Assembly: GCF_038446665.1 (NCBI RefSeq)
Contig: NZ_CP151802.1
Coordinates: 434,001 to 498,000 of the forward strand
Direction: 5' to 3'
DNA from: Lysobacter sp. FW306-1B-D06B
GTDB taxonomy: Bacteria > Pseudomonadota > Gammaproteobacteria > Xanthomonadales > Xanthomonadaceae
DNA: 64,000 nt
Shown here one piece after another: positions 8,826-19,457 of this stretch. The position numbers and the translations under genes are program-made. Every line of letters starts with the position of its first letter. The first letter of the stretch is position 1. The notes beneath the pieces were generated by a model. That model had not been told where the DNA came from and ran no database searches. It was given only the letters and a program-made list of their open reading frames with translations.

Positions 8826-9221
8826 ATGGACAAGCGCATTCTTTCGGGCTGCATCGCGTCGCTGCTGACGCTGATGCTGTTCGCTCTCATCAGTTTCATG
8901 TTCGGCGCGCGCCTGCACCATGTGCAGGCCACTCCCTGGGGCGAGCTGCCGCTGCTCGATGTGGCCGGCGTCTTCGCCGCCGCGTTCGTGGGCGGCGCGA
9001 TCGGCGGCGCGCGCTTCTGGTGGTTCGCGCTCGGGCTCGTCGCCCTGCTGTGGGCGCTGGTGCTGTTCGTGATGGTGACGGTGCAGCCGGAGATGACGCT
9101 GGCCAAGGTCTGGCGCTTCAACCAGCTGGCGATCGTGCTGAATCTCGTGCTGGCCTGGCTGGGCGCCTTCCTCGGCGCGCAGGTCGGTGCGCGGTTCGGA
9201 GCCCGTCGGGCGGCGGGATGA
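8826..9221 (+). CDS. small integral membrane protein, unknown function
   Basis: A 131-residue protein with four predicted transmembrane helices (about residues 8-28, 43-60, 65-86 and 100-122) and short loops; the C-terminus is basic. The third and fourth helices contain glycine-rich packing motifs (AAFVGGAIGGA, AWLGAFLGAQVGARFG). A good Shine-Dalgarno sequence (GGGAAGGG) precedes the ATG. I do not recognise a characterised family. It stands alone between the argS unit and a convergent oxidoreductase gene. Confidence 0.75.
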   Translation: MDKRILSGCIASLLTLMLFALISFMFGARLHHVQATPWGELPLLDVAGVFAAAFVGGAIGGARFWWFALGLVALLWALVLFVMVTVQPEMTLAKVWRFNQLAIVLNLVLAWLGAFLGAQVGARFGARRAAG

Positions 9222-9296
9222 TCCCGCCGGCGGTCGCCTCGCGCGACCGCGACGCTGTCTTCGCGGCCCGCCTTTCGCCGCGCGCCGCGCGAACCC

Positions 9297-10151
9297 TCAA
9301 CCGTCGCGCTTGAGCGTGATCAGCGCCGAGGTGTCGGACTCGCCCTGGCCGCGCTCGATCAGTTCGGCGTAATCGGCCAGCGCCTGCTCCACGGTGCTCA
9401 TGCGCAGGCCGCTGTCGCGCGCGATCGCCGAGACGATGCGCAGGTCCTTGAGCATGTGCGCGCACTTGAAGCCCGGCGTGAACTCGTCGCGCAGCATCGT
9501 CGCGCCGCGCTTTTCGAGGAACCAGTTGCTCGCCGCGCCGGCCATCAGCGTGGGAAGCAGCTTGTCCGGATCCAGGCCGAGCTTCTCGCCCAGCGCCAGG
9601 CCTTCGCTCACCGCCTCGTTGATGCCGGCGACCAGCACCTGGTTCACCGCCTTCGTCGCCTGGCCCGCGCCGGTGGCGCCCATGTGCGTGATGCGCGCGG
9701 CGTAGCAGTCGATGACCTCGTGCACGCGCTCGAGCACTTCGGCGTCGCCGCCCACCATCACCGACAGCTTGCCGTTGCGCGCGCCCTCCACGCCGCCGGA
9801 CACCGGCGCGTCGAGGAAGGCGATGTCGTGCTGCGCCAGCAGCGCCGCGCAGCGACGCGCGGTGTCGACGGCGACCGTGGAATGGTCGATCACCACCGCG
9901 CCGGGCTTGAGGACCTCGGCGAGCGCGTTGACGTTCTCCAGCACGTCGGCGTCCAGCGAGACGCACAGCACGACCACATCGCAGTCGGCGAAGTTCGCCG
10001 CCGAACGCGCCGCCCGCACGCTCAGCTCCGCGGCCAGCGCATCGGCCTTGGACTGAGTGCGGTTGCCCACCGCAGTGAGCAGGCCCTTGGCGTGCAGGTA
10101 GCGAGCCATCGGTGCGCCCATCGCGCCCAGGCCAATGAACCCTGATTTCAT
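9297..10151 (-). CDS. NAD(P)-dependent beta-hydroxyacid dehydrogenase (3-hydroxyisobutyrate dehydrogenase family)
   Basis: A 284-residue oxidoreductase of the 3-hydroxyisobutyrate / tartronate semialdehyde reductase family. The N-terminal Rossmann motif is GFIGLGAMGAPMA; the substrate-binding signature is FLDAPVSGGVEGA; the catalytic lysine lies in the GQATKAVNQ helix. The substrate cannot be told from sequence: 3-hydroxyisobutyrate, tartronate semialdehyde, glyoxylate or succinic semialdehyde are all possible. The frame is open upstream to 10262, but ATG 10151 starts exactly at the conserved MKSGFIGLG. No valine-degradation genes are adjacent, so the pathway remains open. Confidence 0.9.
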   Translation of the reverse strand: MKSGFIGLGAMGAPMARYLHAKGLLTAVGNRTQSKADALAAELSVRAARSAANFADCDVVVLCVSLDADVLENVNALAEVLKPGAVVIDHSTVAVDTARRCAALLAQHDIAFLDAPVSGGVEGARNGKLSVMVGGDAEVLERVHEVIDCYAARITHMGATGAGQATKAVNQVLVAGINEAVSEGLALGEKLGLDPDKLLPTLMAGAASNWFLEKRGATMLRDEFTPGFKCAHMLKDLRIVSAIARDSGLRMSTVEQALADYAELIERGQGESDTSALITLKRDG

Positions 10152-10191
10152 TTTCGATACTTCCGTTTTGCGAGGGAGGAAACGATCCGCG

Positions 10192-10458
10192 TCAGGCGGC
10201 GTTCCATTCAAAAACCGTGACATCCGAGGCGCCACTGAGATGAAGCGGATCGGTCCGTGCAAGCTCCGTGGCTTCGTCCAGGTCCGCCGCCTTCAGCAGG
10301 TACGCGCCGCCACTCTTGTCGGAGAACGGCCCGGCGAGCTCCAGCCGGCCCTGGCGCCGCAAGGCGTCCAGGTACGCGTGGTGCGGGCCGATGACGGCCG
10401 GGTCGAACCCGGGCGTCCTGCGGGCCAGCACAAGGTAGCGCTTCAGCGTCGCGCTCAT
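10192..10458 (-). CDS. YciI family protein
   Basis: An 88-residue protein of the YciI-like alpha/beta dimeric fold. Family hallmarks are the N-terminal RYLVLARR strand, the conserved HHAYLDAL helix with its histidine, and the GPFSDKSGGAYLL segment. Members are mostly uncharacterised, though related domains act in chlorinated aromatic breakdown and as small regulators. Its ATG overlaps the speA stop (ATGA type, 10455-10458), so it is probably made from the speA message. This is a plausible but unexplained association with polyamine synthesis. Confidence 0.85.
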   Translation of the reverse strand: MSATLKRYLVLARRTPGFDPAVIGPHHAYLDALRRQGRLELAGPFSDKSGGAYLLKAADLDEATELARTDPLHLSGASDVTVFEWNAA

Positions 10459-12344
10459 GCCAGCGGCGCGTCGTCGAGGTAGGTGTAGCCGGTCAGGCCG
10501 TTTTCCAGCGCGGCGTCCAGGCGCGCGGCCTCGTCCGCCGGCAGCGCGGCGGCGGCGACCTTCTCGCGGTAGGCGGCGCGCAGGTCGTCCAGGCGGTAGC
10601 CGACGTAGTCGAGCATCACGTCCGTGGTGTCGCCACGGCGCTGCTGGGTGAGCTGGTAGTCATCGCCTTCGATGCGCACTTCCACAGCGTCGGTGTCGCC
10701 GAACAGGTTGTGGATGTCGCCGAGGATTTCCTGGTACGCACCCACCAGGAAGAAGCCCAGTCGGTAGCTCTCTCCGCTGCGCGGCGCGTGCAACGGCAGC
10801 GAGGTGTCCAGGCCCTCGTTCTCGACGTAGGTCTTCACCGTGCCGTCGGAATCGCAGGTCATGTCGGCCAAAACGCCGCGGCGGGTGGGTTCCTCGTCCA
10901 GGCGCTCGATCGGCACGATCGGAAACACCTGGTCGATCGCCCACACGTCCGGAATCGATTCGAACACGCTGAAATTGACGAAGTACTTGTCGACGAGACG
11001 ATCGTTGAGTTCGTCCAGCAGCTCGCGGTGGCTCTTCTCGTCGTAGCTCAGGCGTTTGCGCACGTCGTGCGCGATCGCATAGAACAGGTCGTCGATGCGC
11101 GCGCGGTGCACCAGGTCGAGCTGGCCGAGCGCGTACAGCGCCAAGCCCTCGCTGTGGTGGTGCTGCGCTTCGTGGAACAGCTCCACCGGCGGGCGCTGTT
11201 CGAGTTCGTTGTAGACCTCGCGCAAGTGACGGATCACCGACGGCTCGTCGTCGTGCACGTCGGGAATGCGGCCTTCCGGCGCTTCCTCGACTTCCGACAC
11301 GTTCGCCACCAGCACGGCGTGGTGCGCGGTCATCGCGCGGCCGCATTCGGTGACGATGCGCGGCGGCACCAGGCCGTTCTCGGCGCAGGCTTCCGACAGC
11401 GGCTGCACGATGCTGTTGGCGTACTGCTGCACGCCGTAGTTGATCGAGCAGTAGCCACGCGAGCGCGTGCCTTCGTAGTCGATGCCCAATCCGCCGCCGA
11501 CATCCATGTAACGGATGTTCGCGCCCAGGCGCGAGAGCTCGACGAAATAGCGCGTCGCCTCGCGCATGCCGTTGGCGATGTCGCGCACGTTGGAGATCTG
11601 CGAGCCCATGTGGAAATGCAGCAGCTGCAGCGTGTCGGACATGCCGGTGTCGCGCAGCTTCTTCCACAGGTCCAGCACCTGGCGCGGCGAGAGGCCGAAC
11701 TTGGCCTTGTCGCCGCCGCTGTTCTGCCACTTGCCGGCGCCCAGCGAGGCCAGGCGCATGCGCACACCCAGGCCCGGCGTCACGCCCAGCGCGGCGGCTT
11801 CTTCCATCACCAGCGCCAGCTCGGAGGGCTTTTCGATGACGATGTAGGTCTGCAGGCCGAGCTTGCGGCCGATCAGCGCCAGGCGGATGTACTCGCGGTC
11901 CTTGTAGCCGTTGCAGACGATCAGGCCGCCCGGGCGCGACAGCGCGAGCACGGCCATCAGCTCCGGCTTGCTGCCGGCCTCCAGGCCGAAGCCCTCGCCG
12001 CGGTGCGAGGCCAGCGTTCCGGCGACGCCGCGGTGCTGGTTCACCTTGATCGGGTACACGGCGGTGTAGCCGCCGGCGTAGTCCCATTCGGCCTGCGCCT
12101 GCGCGAAAGCGGCCTGCAACTTGCCCAGGCGGTCGCCGAGGATGTCCGGGAAGCGCACCAGCAGCGGCAGCTTGGCGCCGTTGGCCCGGGCGGCGTCGAC
12201 CACCGCCGGCAGCGAAATCGCCGGGCCTTTCGCGCCGCGCGGGCGCACCAGGACCTGCCCGCTCGCGCCGACGTCGAAATAACCTTCCGACCAGTGCGGA
12301 ATCGAGTAGGTCTTGCGGGCCTGATCGAGCGACCAGTCGGACAT
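10455..12344 (-). CDS. speA: biosynthetic arginine decarboxylase
   Basis: Converts arginine to agmatine, the first step of the agmatine route to putrescine and spermidine. A 629-residue PLP enzyme of the alanine racemase-like fold III, the normal size for SpeA. The PLP-binding lysine lies in YPIKVNQHRG; the glycine-rich phosphate site is MDVGGGLGIDYEGT; the C-terminal CDSDG motif carries the second-subunit active-site residues. Divergent from speE across 191 bases, so both polyamine genes probably share a control region. The YciI gene is translationally coupled behind it. Confidence 0.96.
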   Translation of the reverse strand: MSDWSLDQARKTYSIPHWSEGYFDVGASGQVLVRPRGAKGPAISLPAVVDAARANGAKLPLLVRFPDILGDRLGKLQAAFAQAQAEWDYAGGYTAVYPIKVNQHRGVAGTLASHRGEGFGLEAGSKPELMAVLALSRPGGLIVCNGYKDREYIRLALIGRKLGLQTYIVIEKPSELALVMEEAAALGVTPGLGVRMRLASLGAGKWQNSGGDKAKFGLSPRQVLDLWKKLRDTGMSDTLQLLHFHMGSQISNVRDIANGMREATRYFVELSRLGANIRYMDVGGGLGIDYEGTRSRGYCSINYGVQQYANSIVQPLSEACAENGLVPPRIVTECGRAMTAHHAVLVANVSEVEEAPEGRIPDVHDDEPSVIRHLREVYNELEQRPPVELFHEAQHHHSEGLALYALGQLDLVHRARIDDLFYAIAHDVRKRLSYDEKSHRELLDELNDRLVDKYFVNFSVFESIPDVWAIDQVFPIVPIERLDEEPTRRGVLADMTCDSDGTVKTYVENEGLDTSLPLHAPRSGESYRLGFFLVGAYQEILGDIHNLFGDTDAVEVRIEGDDYQLTQQRRGDTTDVMLDYVGYRLDDLRAAYREKVAAAALPADEAARLDAALENGLTGYTYLDDAPLA

Positions 12345-12535
12345 CGGCGGGGTACCGGGGGAGGCGGGGGGACGCGCATTCTACAGCCCGGCGCCGGACG
12401 GGCCCGTCCTCATGCTGAAGGCAGCGCCCGGACGCGCGACGCCGGACCGTAACGGCCGGTCCGCTACAATGCCGCCCCCTTTCCGCCCGCCCGGCCGCCT
12501 CGCGCGCCGCACGGCCTTTCCCCTGGGACGCAACG

Positions 12536-13390
12536 ATGAGCACCAACACCTCCTGGCACTACGAGAACTTCGAGCCGACCGGCTCGGCGATCGGCTATCG
12601 CATCACCAAGAAGCTGGACGAGGTGCAGTCGCCGTTCCAGAAGATCGAGATCTTCGAGAGCACCGACTGGGGCAACCTGATGCTCATCGACGGCGCGATG
12701 ATGCTGACCACGAAGGACAATTTCTTCTATCACGAGATGATGTCCCACGCGGCGCTGTTCACCCACGCCGACCCGAAGAACGTCGTGATCATCGGCGGCG
12801 GCGACTGCGGCACGCTGCGCGAGGTGCTCAAGCACAAGGGCGTGCAGAAGGCCGTCCAGTGCGACATCGACGAGCAGGTCACGCGCATGGCCGAGAAGTG
12901 GTTCCCGGAACTGTGCGACGCCAACGACGATCCGCGCGCCACGCTGCTGTTCGACGACGGCATCGCCTACATGAAGAACTGCGAGCCGAACTCGCTGGAC
13001 ATCGTGATCGTGGATTCCACCGATCCGGTCGGCCCGGCAGAAGGCCTGTTCAACAAGGCGTTCTTCGAAAGCTGCTTCCGCGCGCTGAAGGACGACGGCA
13101 TCCTGGTCCAGCAGTCCGAATCGCCGCTGATGCTGCTCTCGCTCATCAAGGAGATGCGCGCGGAGATGGGCAAGGCCGGTTTCACGACCTTCCAGACGCT
13201 GCCGTTCCCGCAGCCGTGCTACCCGACCGGCTGGTGGAGCTGCACGCTGGCGCGCAAGGGCCAGGGCTTCGACGTCCGCCAGGCCGACGCCCGCGCCAAG
13301 GATTTCGACACCAAGTACTACACCGCCGACATCCACCAGGGCGCGTCGAGCCTGCCGCCGTTCGTGGCGGCGGAGCTGGACGGCCGCTGA
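12536..13390 (+). CDS. speE: spermidine synthase (polyamine aminopropyltransferase)
   Basis: Transfers the aminopropyl group of decarboxylated S-adenosylmethionine to putrescine. 284 residues, usual size. The methyltransferase-like SAM site reads VVIIGGGDCGTLREV, and the catalytic aspartate region is IVIVDSTDPVGPAEGLF. The C-terminal segment PCYPTGWWSCTLA is typical of the family. Divergent from speA, which supplies agmatine for putrescine; the pair makes a spermidine module. A strong terminator follows at 13415. Confidence 0.96.
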   Translation: MSTNTSWHYENFEPTGSAIGYRITKKLDEVQSPFQKIEIFESTDWGNLMLIDGAMMLTTKDNFFYHEMMSHAALFTHADPKNVVIIGGGDCGTLREVLKHKGVQKAVQCDIDEQVTRMAEKWFPELCDANDDPRATLLFDDGIAYMKNCEPNSLDIVIVDSTDPVGPAEGLFNKAFFESCFRALKDDGILVQQSESPLMLLSLIKEMRAEMGKAGFTTFQTLPFPQPCYPTGWWSCTLARKGQGFDVRQADARAKDFDTKYYTADIHQGASSLPPFVAAELDGR

Positions 13391-13414
13391 TTCCGCGCCC
13401 ACCCCGCTTCATTG

Positions 13415-13441
13415 AAAGCCCCGCGAAAGCGGGGCTTTTTT
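13415..13441 (+). terminator. intrinsic terminator of speE
   Basis: Ten-base perfect stem AAAGCCCCGC / GCGGGGCTTT with a GAAA tetraloop, running straight into a T-tract (TTTTTTTG). It lies 25 bases after the speE stop. Confidence 0.95.
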
Positions 13442-13631
13442 GTTGGAGCTCCCGCGCGACGTCTTGCACGCATATGCGGACTTTGTCGTGATCGCGGAAC
13501 AGTGCGTGCGCCCGGGCCAAGGCGATCGTCCGCCGGCATGACATTAGTATTTCGATAACTGAACCCAACGGTTCACAGCCCCCGCCGCGCCGCCCTCCCC
13601 CGAGCACGACGCGCGTCGCCGGACCGCCCCG

Positions 13632-14288
13632 ATGAATGCCAATGCCCTGCCGCAGGACCCCCGGTCCTTGCCGCCCGAAACCCGTTTGCTCAAGCGCGGC
13701 GAGCGCTTCCTGGAACCCGACGTTTACGTGATCGACGTGGACGGACGTCCGACCGTGGTCAAGGACTACGGCCGCTACCGACGCACGCTGCTGTCGCCGC
13801 TGGCGCGGCTGCTGGTGCGTCGCGAAGCGCGCGTGCTCGGCCGGCTGCGCGGCTGGCGACATGCACCGGCATTGCTGGGCACGATCGGCGGCCTCGCGCT
13901 GGGCATCGAGTTCATCCCCGGCGTCGCGCTGGGCGAAGTGGCGATGGAAGCCGGCTCGCACGTCTTCCAGCAGCTGCGCGGTGCGGTCGCCTCGCTGCAC
14001 GCGGCGGGGATCACGCACAACGACCTGCACCCGGCCAACGTGCTGGTGTGCGGCACCACGCCGGTGCTGATCGATTTCACCTCCGCCATGCGCACGCCGC
14101 GCTGGCTGCGCTGGCTGCCCCTGGTGCGCGAACTGCGCCGCAGCGACCTGGCCAACGTGGTGAAGATGCGCCAGCGCCTGATCGGCGAGGCGCCGACGCC
14201 GCGGGAAGCGCAGATGCTGGCGCCACCGCGCTGGGTCGACGCCATCCGCCTGGGCTGGAAGCGGGTCTATCGCCGCCTCAAGGGCTGA
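13632..14288 (+). CDS. small protein kinase-like phosphotransferase
   Basis: A 218-residue protein with a minimal eukaryotic-type kinase core. The catalytic loop is HNDLHPANVLV (Asp base and Asn metal ligand), followed by LIDFTSA in place of DFG. The ATP-binding lysine is probably in RPTVVKDYGRYRR. The small size, lack of a C-terminal lobe extension and HxDLHPxN loop resemble the RIO/WaaP/KdkA-type kinases that phosphorylate sugars or lipopolysaccharide core, so a lipid A or LPS substrate is a reasonable guess but unproven. It stands alone after the speE terminator. Confidence 0.8.
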   Translation: MNANALPQDPRSLPPETRLLKRGERFLEPDVYVIDVDGRPTVVKDYGRYRRTLLSPLARLLVRREARVLGRLRGWRHAPALLGTIGGLALGIEFIPGVALGEVAMEAGSHVFQQLRGAVASLHAAGITHNDLHPANVLVCGTTPVLIDFTSAMRTPRWLRWLPLVRELRRSDLANVVKMRQRLIGEAPTPREAQMLAPPRWVDAIRLGWKRVYRRLKG

Positions 14289-14351
14289 TCGCGACGGCCG
14301 GCGCAGCCGCTCTTTTCGTACGCTATCGTGGCGGCCACGAAGGGGGACTTC

Positions 14352-14915
14352 ATGGATAACGGCCGTCGGGGCATCGTCCCGCTGTTCTGCCTGCTCGTCA
14401 TGGCGGGCAGCGTCCACGCGGGATCGCGCGCGTCCGATGACGGAACGTGCTGGAAGGCCGTCTTCCACGAACAGCTCAGCGGCGAGGTCCGCGAGAAGAC
14501 CAGCAGCGGCGGCCCCTACGGCTACACGTACAGCTACGAAGGCGATTTCCGCTGGGTCGGCGAGCCCAAGGCTGCGCCCGTCGCGCAGGAGTTCGTCTTC
14601 TGCTTTCGCGAACGCCTGGACGACGGCGGCACGCTGACCGTGGGCGGCAAGCGCATCGAACTGGGGCGAGTCGGTTCGGTGAAGTTGCCGCCGCTGCTCC
14701 ACGAGACCGCGAGCTACAGCTACACGTCCGCGCGCGACGACCGCGATTTCCCGACCCTCTACGGCTCCTTCAGCACGCCGGGCAAGCCGGACAGCAGCCT
14801 GGAGATCCAGCTCGACCGCATCCGCAAGACCGTCACCGTCGTGGCGCGCACCGTCAACGGCGACAAGCCCGTCGCCAGCTTCATGCAGGGCGAAGCCGCG
14901 CCCGTGGAACGTTAG
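14352..14915 (+). CDS. secreted protein, unknown function
   Basis: A 187-residue protein. Residues 1-24 (MDNGRRGIVPLFCLLVMAGS...) form a signal peptide cleaved after VHA, so it is exported. The mature part has many aromatic and charged residues and a beta-rich look (YGYTYSYEGDFRW, ETASYSYTSARDDR). Two cysteines could form a disulfide. A strong Shine-Dalgarno sequence (AAGGGGG) sits just before ATG 14352, which decides this start over the longer open frame. No family recognised. Convergent with the EamA transporter gene. Confidence 0.75.
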   Translation: MDNGRRGIVPLFCLLVMAGSVHAGSRASDDGTCWKAVFHEQLSGEVREKTSSGGPYGYTYSYEGDFRWVGEPKAAPVAQEFVFCFRERLDDGGTLTVGGKRIELGRVGSVKLPPLLHETASYSYTSARDDRDFPTLYGSFSTPGKPDSSLEIQLDRIRKTVTVVARTVNGDKPVASFMQGEAAPVER

Positions 14916-14942
14916 CGCGGCTCGCAGTTGGCCGATGCGGCG

Positions 14943-15848
14943 CTATCGCCGCATCACGGGTTGCAGCCGCAAGCGCGCGCGCACACTCGAGAGCGACCAG
15001 CCCAGGTTCATGCCCGCCGCCGCCACCAGGATGGCCGCCGCGCCCACGATCTGCGCCGGCTGCAGGCGGTGCCCATAGGCGAGAAAATCCACCAGCAGCG
15101 CCGACACCGGATAGAGGAAGGACAGCGCGCCGGTCACGTGCGTGGGCAGCTTCTGGATCGCGCCGTACAGCAGGATGTACATCAGGCCGGTGTGCACGAC
15201 GCCCAGCGTGATCAGGAACGCCCAGGCGCGGCCATCGCCCGGCAGCGAATGGAAGTCGGTGAACGGTGCCAGCAGCAGCACGCCCACGCTGACCTGGATC
15301 AGCGCGACCAGATGCGGCGGCGTGCCCGCCAACCGCTTGGTCGCCAGCGTCGCCAAGGCGTAGAAGAACGCAGCGCCGAAGGCCAACGCGACGCCCTGCA
15401 CGAACGCCGGCCCCAGCGCGCCGGCACCGGGTTTGCCCTGCACGATCAGCAGCACGCCGCTGAACGACACCGCCAGCCAGGCGACCTTCGTCCACGTCAG
15501 CCGCTCGCCCAGGAACAGCGCCCCCAGCAGCACGAGGATGAAGGGCTGGGTGTTGTAGACCGCCGTGGCGACGGAGATCGACGCCCGCGGAAAGGCCGCG
15601 AACAGCAGCGCCCAGTTGGCGACGATGGCCGCGCCGCCGGCGATCGCCAGCCCCCACTGCCGCAGGGTCAGGCGGCGGAACAGGCCCAGCGCCGCGCACA
15701 CCAGCAGCAAGGTCGCCGCACCGAATGCGCAGCGCCAGAACACGACGCTGGCAACGGGCTGCCCCGATTCGACGACGAACCAGCCGATCGTGCCCAGGAT
15801 GGTCATGGCGACGGTCATCTCGACCGCCCCGCGTGTCTGCGCTTGCAT
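14943..15848 (-). CDS. EamA-family drug/metabolite exporter
   Basis: A 301-residue inner-membrane transporter of the DMT superfamily, with about ten transmembrane helices made of two EamA repeats (residues about 10-135 and 150-285). Family features include the proline-containing helices (YNTQPFILVLLGALFLGERL and FLYPVSALLVDFLAYGH). Substrates of such exporters are often amino acids or their analogues. The open frame extends upstream to 16142, but MQAQTRGAVE at 15848 fits the family N-terminus. It is divergent from an Lrp/AsnC gene 121 bases away, a layout typical of a regulator controlling its neighbouring exporter. Confidence 0.9.
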   Translation of the reverse strand: MQAQTRGAVEMTVAMTILGTIGWFVVESGQPVASVVFWRCAFGAATLLLVCAALGLFRRLTLRQWGLAIAGGAAIVANWALLFAAFPRASISVATAVYNTQPFILVLLGALFLGERLTWTKVAWLAVSFSGVLLIVQGKPGAGALGPAFVQGVALAFGAAFFYALATLATKRLAGTPPHLVALIQVSVGVLLLAPFTDFHSLPGDGRAWAFLITLGVVHTGLMYILLYGAIQKLPTHVTGALSFLYPVSALLVDFLAYGHRLQPAQIVGAAAILVAAAGMNLGWSLSSVRARLRLQPVMRR

Positions 15849-15969
15849 GGAGCCTGCCTCGTGTGGGGAGGCTTCAGGATGGACGGCGGCCCGGGGGCAT
15901 TCCAGACGAATGGAAAGCCATACTCGCCTATGCGCCTTACAATCCAAGGCAAAACACGGACATGACCCG

Positions 15970-16422
15970 ATGAATGCCCTCGACCCCGTCGACCAGCGCA
16001 TCCTCCAGCGATTGCTGGAGAACGCACGCATCTCCATGAAGGACCTGGCGGCCGAGGTCGGGCTGTCGCCGCCCAGCGTGACCGAGCGCGTCCGGCGGCT
16101 GGAGGAGCGCGGCGTGATCCGCGGCTTCACCGTGGAGCTCAATCCGGCGGCGCTGGGTTATCCGATGCAGGCCATCGTGCGCATCCGCCCGCTGCCCGGA
16201 AAGCTGCACATCGTGCAGGAACTCATCCAGGGCATTCCCGAGTTCGGCGAATGCGACAAGGTCACGGGCGACGACTGCTACATCGCGCGGCTGTACGTGA
16301 CGTCGATGGAAGAGCTCGACGGGCTGCTCGACCGCATCGCCGACAAGGCCGAAGCCAGCACGTCGATCGTGAAGTCGCAGCCGATCCGCCGACGCCCGCC
16401 GCCGTTGGGCGCGGGGGCCTGA
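15970..16422 (+). CDS. Lrp/AsnC family transcriptional regulator
   Basis: A 150-residue feast/famine regulator. The N-terminal winged HTH (LDPVDQRILQRLLENARISM, then LSPPSVTERVRRLEERGVI) is followed by the RAM ligand-sensing domain (VRIRPLPGKLHIVQELIQG..., CDKVTGDDCYIARLYV). Such proteins assemble as octamers and respond to amino acids. The divergent EamA exporter is the likely target, with the shared 121-base region as operator, so an amino-acid efflux circuit is a fair inference. Confidence 0.93.
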   Translation: MNALDPVDQRILQRLLENARISMKDLAAEVGLSPPSVTERVRRLEERGVIRGFTVELNPAALGYPMQAIVRIRPLPGKLHIVQELIQGIPEFGECDKVTGDDCYIARLYVTSMEELDGLLDRIADKAEASTSIVKSQPIRRRPPPLGAGA

Positions 16423-16437
16423 GGCAAGGCGAAGACG

Positions 16438-17550
16438 TCAGGCCGTCGCGTCGGCCAGACGCAGACGCGTGCGGGCGCGGCGGTGTTCGCGCAGCTTGAG
16501 GAAGGGGCGCTCCACCGCGTAATGCAGCGCGGCCCCGCCCGCCAGCGTGGTGAGCGCGTACACCGCGAACGTCAGCAGCCCGCGCCCCGCGAGCACCTCG
16601 CCCCACGCCGTGTCCACGGCATGGAACACCAGCTTGTGGCTGAGGTAGAGGCTGTAGGAAATCCCCGCGATCCACGCCACGCCCGGCAACGACCAGCGCC
16701 CGATCCAGCTGCGCGTGCCCGCGCCTGCCACCACCAGGCAGGCGATCGCCGCCGACAGCACCGGCCAGCCGATCGAATTGCCCAGCAAACCCGTGCGCTC
16801 GCGGAACAACCAGAACGCCAGCGCCATGCCCAGCAGGCCGATCACGGCGAAGGCATTCTCGCGCGCGGTCATGCGCTCCCATGTCGCCGGCCGGTACACC
16901 GCGATCGTCGCCAGCACGACGCCCATCAGCAGGCCATCGAGGCGGCACCACGTCGGGTAGTAGAGGTCCTCGACGAACCACGGTCCCGGCCGATCCAGCG
17001 CGTCGTTGTGCAGCCAGACCCCGGCACGCCAGGCGATGCCGGCGACGACCACCAGCACGCACACGCCCACGAACTTCGCCATCGACGGCCGGCGCGACAA
17101 CGCCCAGGCCAGCGCCGGGAACACCAGATAGAAATGTTCCTCCACGCACAGCGACCACGCGTGCGAGAACGCCTGCTGCGTGCCGTAATCGACCAGCAGG
17201 TTGAACGTGAACGTGGCGAACTGCCACCACGGCGCCATCCCGGGTGCTTCACGCCACGCCGGGAACGCGAGGTAGATCGCCAGCACCGCCGCGAACGCCG
17301 GCAGGATCCGCCACGCGCGCCGCGCGTAGAAATCGCCGAACGACAGCGCCTCGCCGCGCGCCAGCGGCGCCAGCACCTGGCGCCCGATCAGGAAGCCGCT
17401 GAGGACGAAGAAAATGTCCACGCCCATCCAGCCGTAGCGCTCGAGCCATTTGAAATCGGGCCCGAGTCCGCCGACGAGGAAGGAGTGGAACAGCATCACC
17501 CAGACCACGGCGATGGCGCGCAGGAGATCGAGTCCGGGAAGACGCTGCAT
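16438..17550 (-). CDS. OafA/YrhL-type membrane acyltransferase
   Basis: A 370-residue polytopic protein of acyltransferase family 3. It begins with the signature LPGLDLLRAIAVVWVMLFH, where the histidine and nearby arginine are catalytic in the family, and continues as about ten transmembrane helices, including SGFLIGRQ and SHAWSLCVEEHFYLVFP, a second conserved block. Members O-acetylate or otherwise acylate surface polysaccharides, peptidoglycan or antibiotics; the acceptor here is unknown. Convergent with the Lrp gene. Confidence 0.92.
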   Translation of the reverse strand: MQRLPGLDLLRAIAVVWVMLFHSFLVGGLGPDFKWLERYGWMGVDIFFVLSGFLIGRQVLAPLARGEALSFGDFYARRAWRILPAFAAVLAIYLAFPAWREAPGMAPWWQFATFTFNLLVDYGTQQAFSHAWSLCVEEHFYLVFPALAWALSRRPSMAKFVGVCVLVVVAGIAWRAGVWLHNDALDRPGPWFVEDLYYPTWCRLDGLLMGVVLATIAVYRPATWERMTARENAFAVIGLLGMALAFWLFRERTGLLGNSIGWPVLSAAIACLVVAGAGTRSWIGRWSLPGVAWIAGISYSLYLSHKLVFHAVDTAWGEVLAGRGLLTFAVYALTTLAGGAALHYAVERPFLKLREHRRARTRLRLADATA

Positions 17551-17657
17551 GAAGTCCGTTTCGTGGCGATCGCGTCGTGCGCGGGGCGCTCACTCTGCGC
17601 AGGAATGCTTCGCGCGACAAGCGTCGCGATGTCGCACGACGGGAACCGCCGCGCGGC

Positions 17658-19360
<1,703 letters not shown>

Positions 19361-19445
19361 CTTTTACAATTGTCTGGATTCTGTCACACAATACCATTTT
19401 CCATATAAGTCAGACGGTTAAGAGCCGTCCATCGGCCAAATCGCC
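19361..19445. other. island left end, non-coding
   Basis: 85 bases between the comM remnant and the first recombinase. They are AT-rich compared with the flank and contain the nonamer ACAATTGTC at 19366-19374 (repeated at 19449) and a short hairpin GACGG-N7-CCGTC at 19413-19429. This is where an attachment core and the operon promoter would be expected. No clear sigma-70 boxes can be called. Confidence 0.5.
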
Positions 19446-19457
19446 ATGACAATTGTC
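19366..19457. repeat. two copies of ACAATTGTC at the island edge
   Basis: Identical nonamers at 19366-19374 and 19449-19457, 83 bases apart start to start. The second is part of a 10-base perfect palindrome (GACAATTGTC) that overlaps the ATG of the first recombinase. The placement suits a recombinase binding site or an autoregulatory operator, but nine bases can also recur by chance. Confidence 0.4.

Noticed and set aside
10660..12549. Long frames overlapping speA on both strands
   Set aside because: speA has its PLP lysine and all conserved blocks in its own frame; the others are low-complexity.
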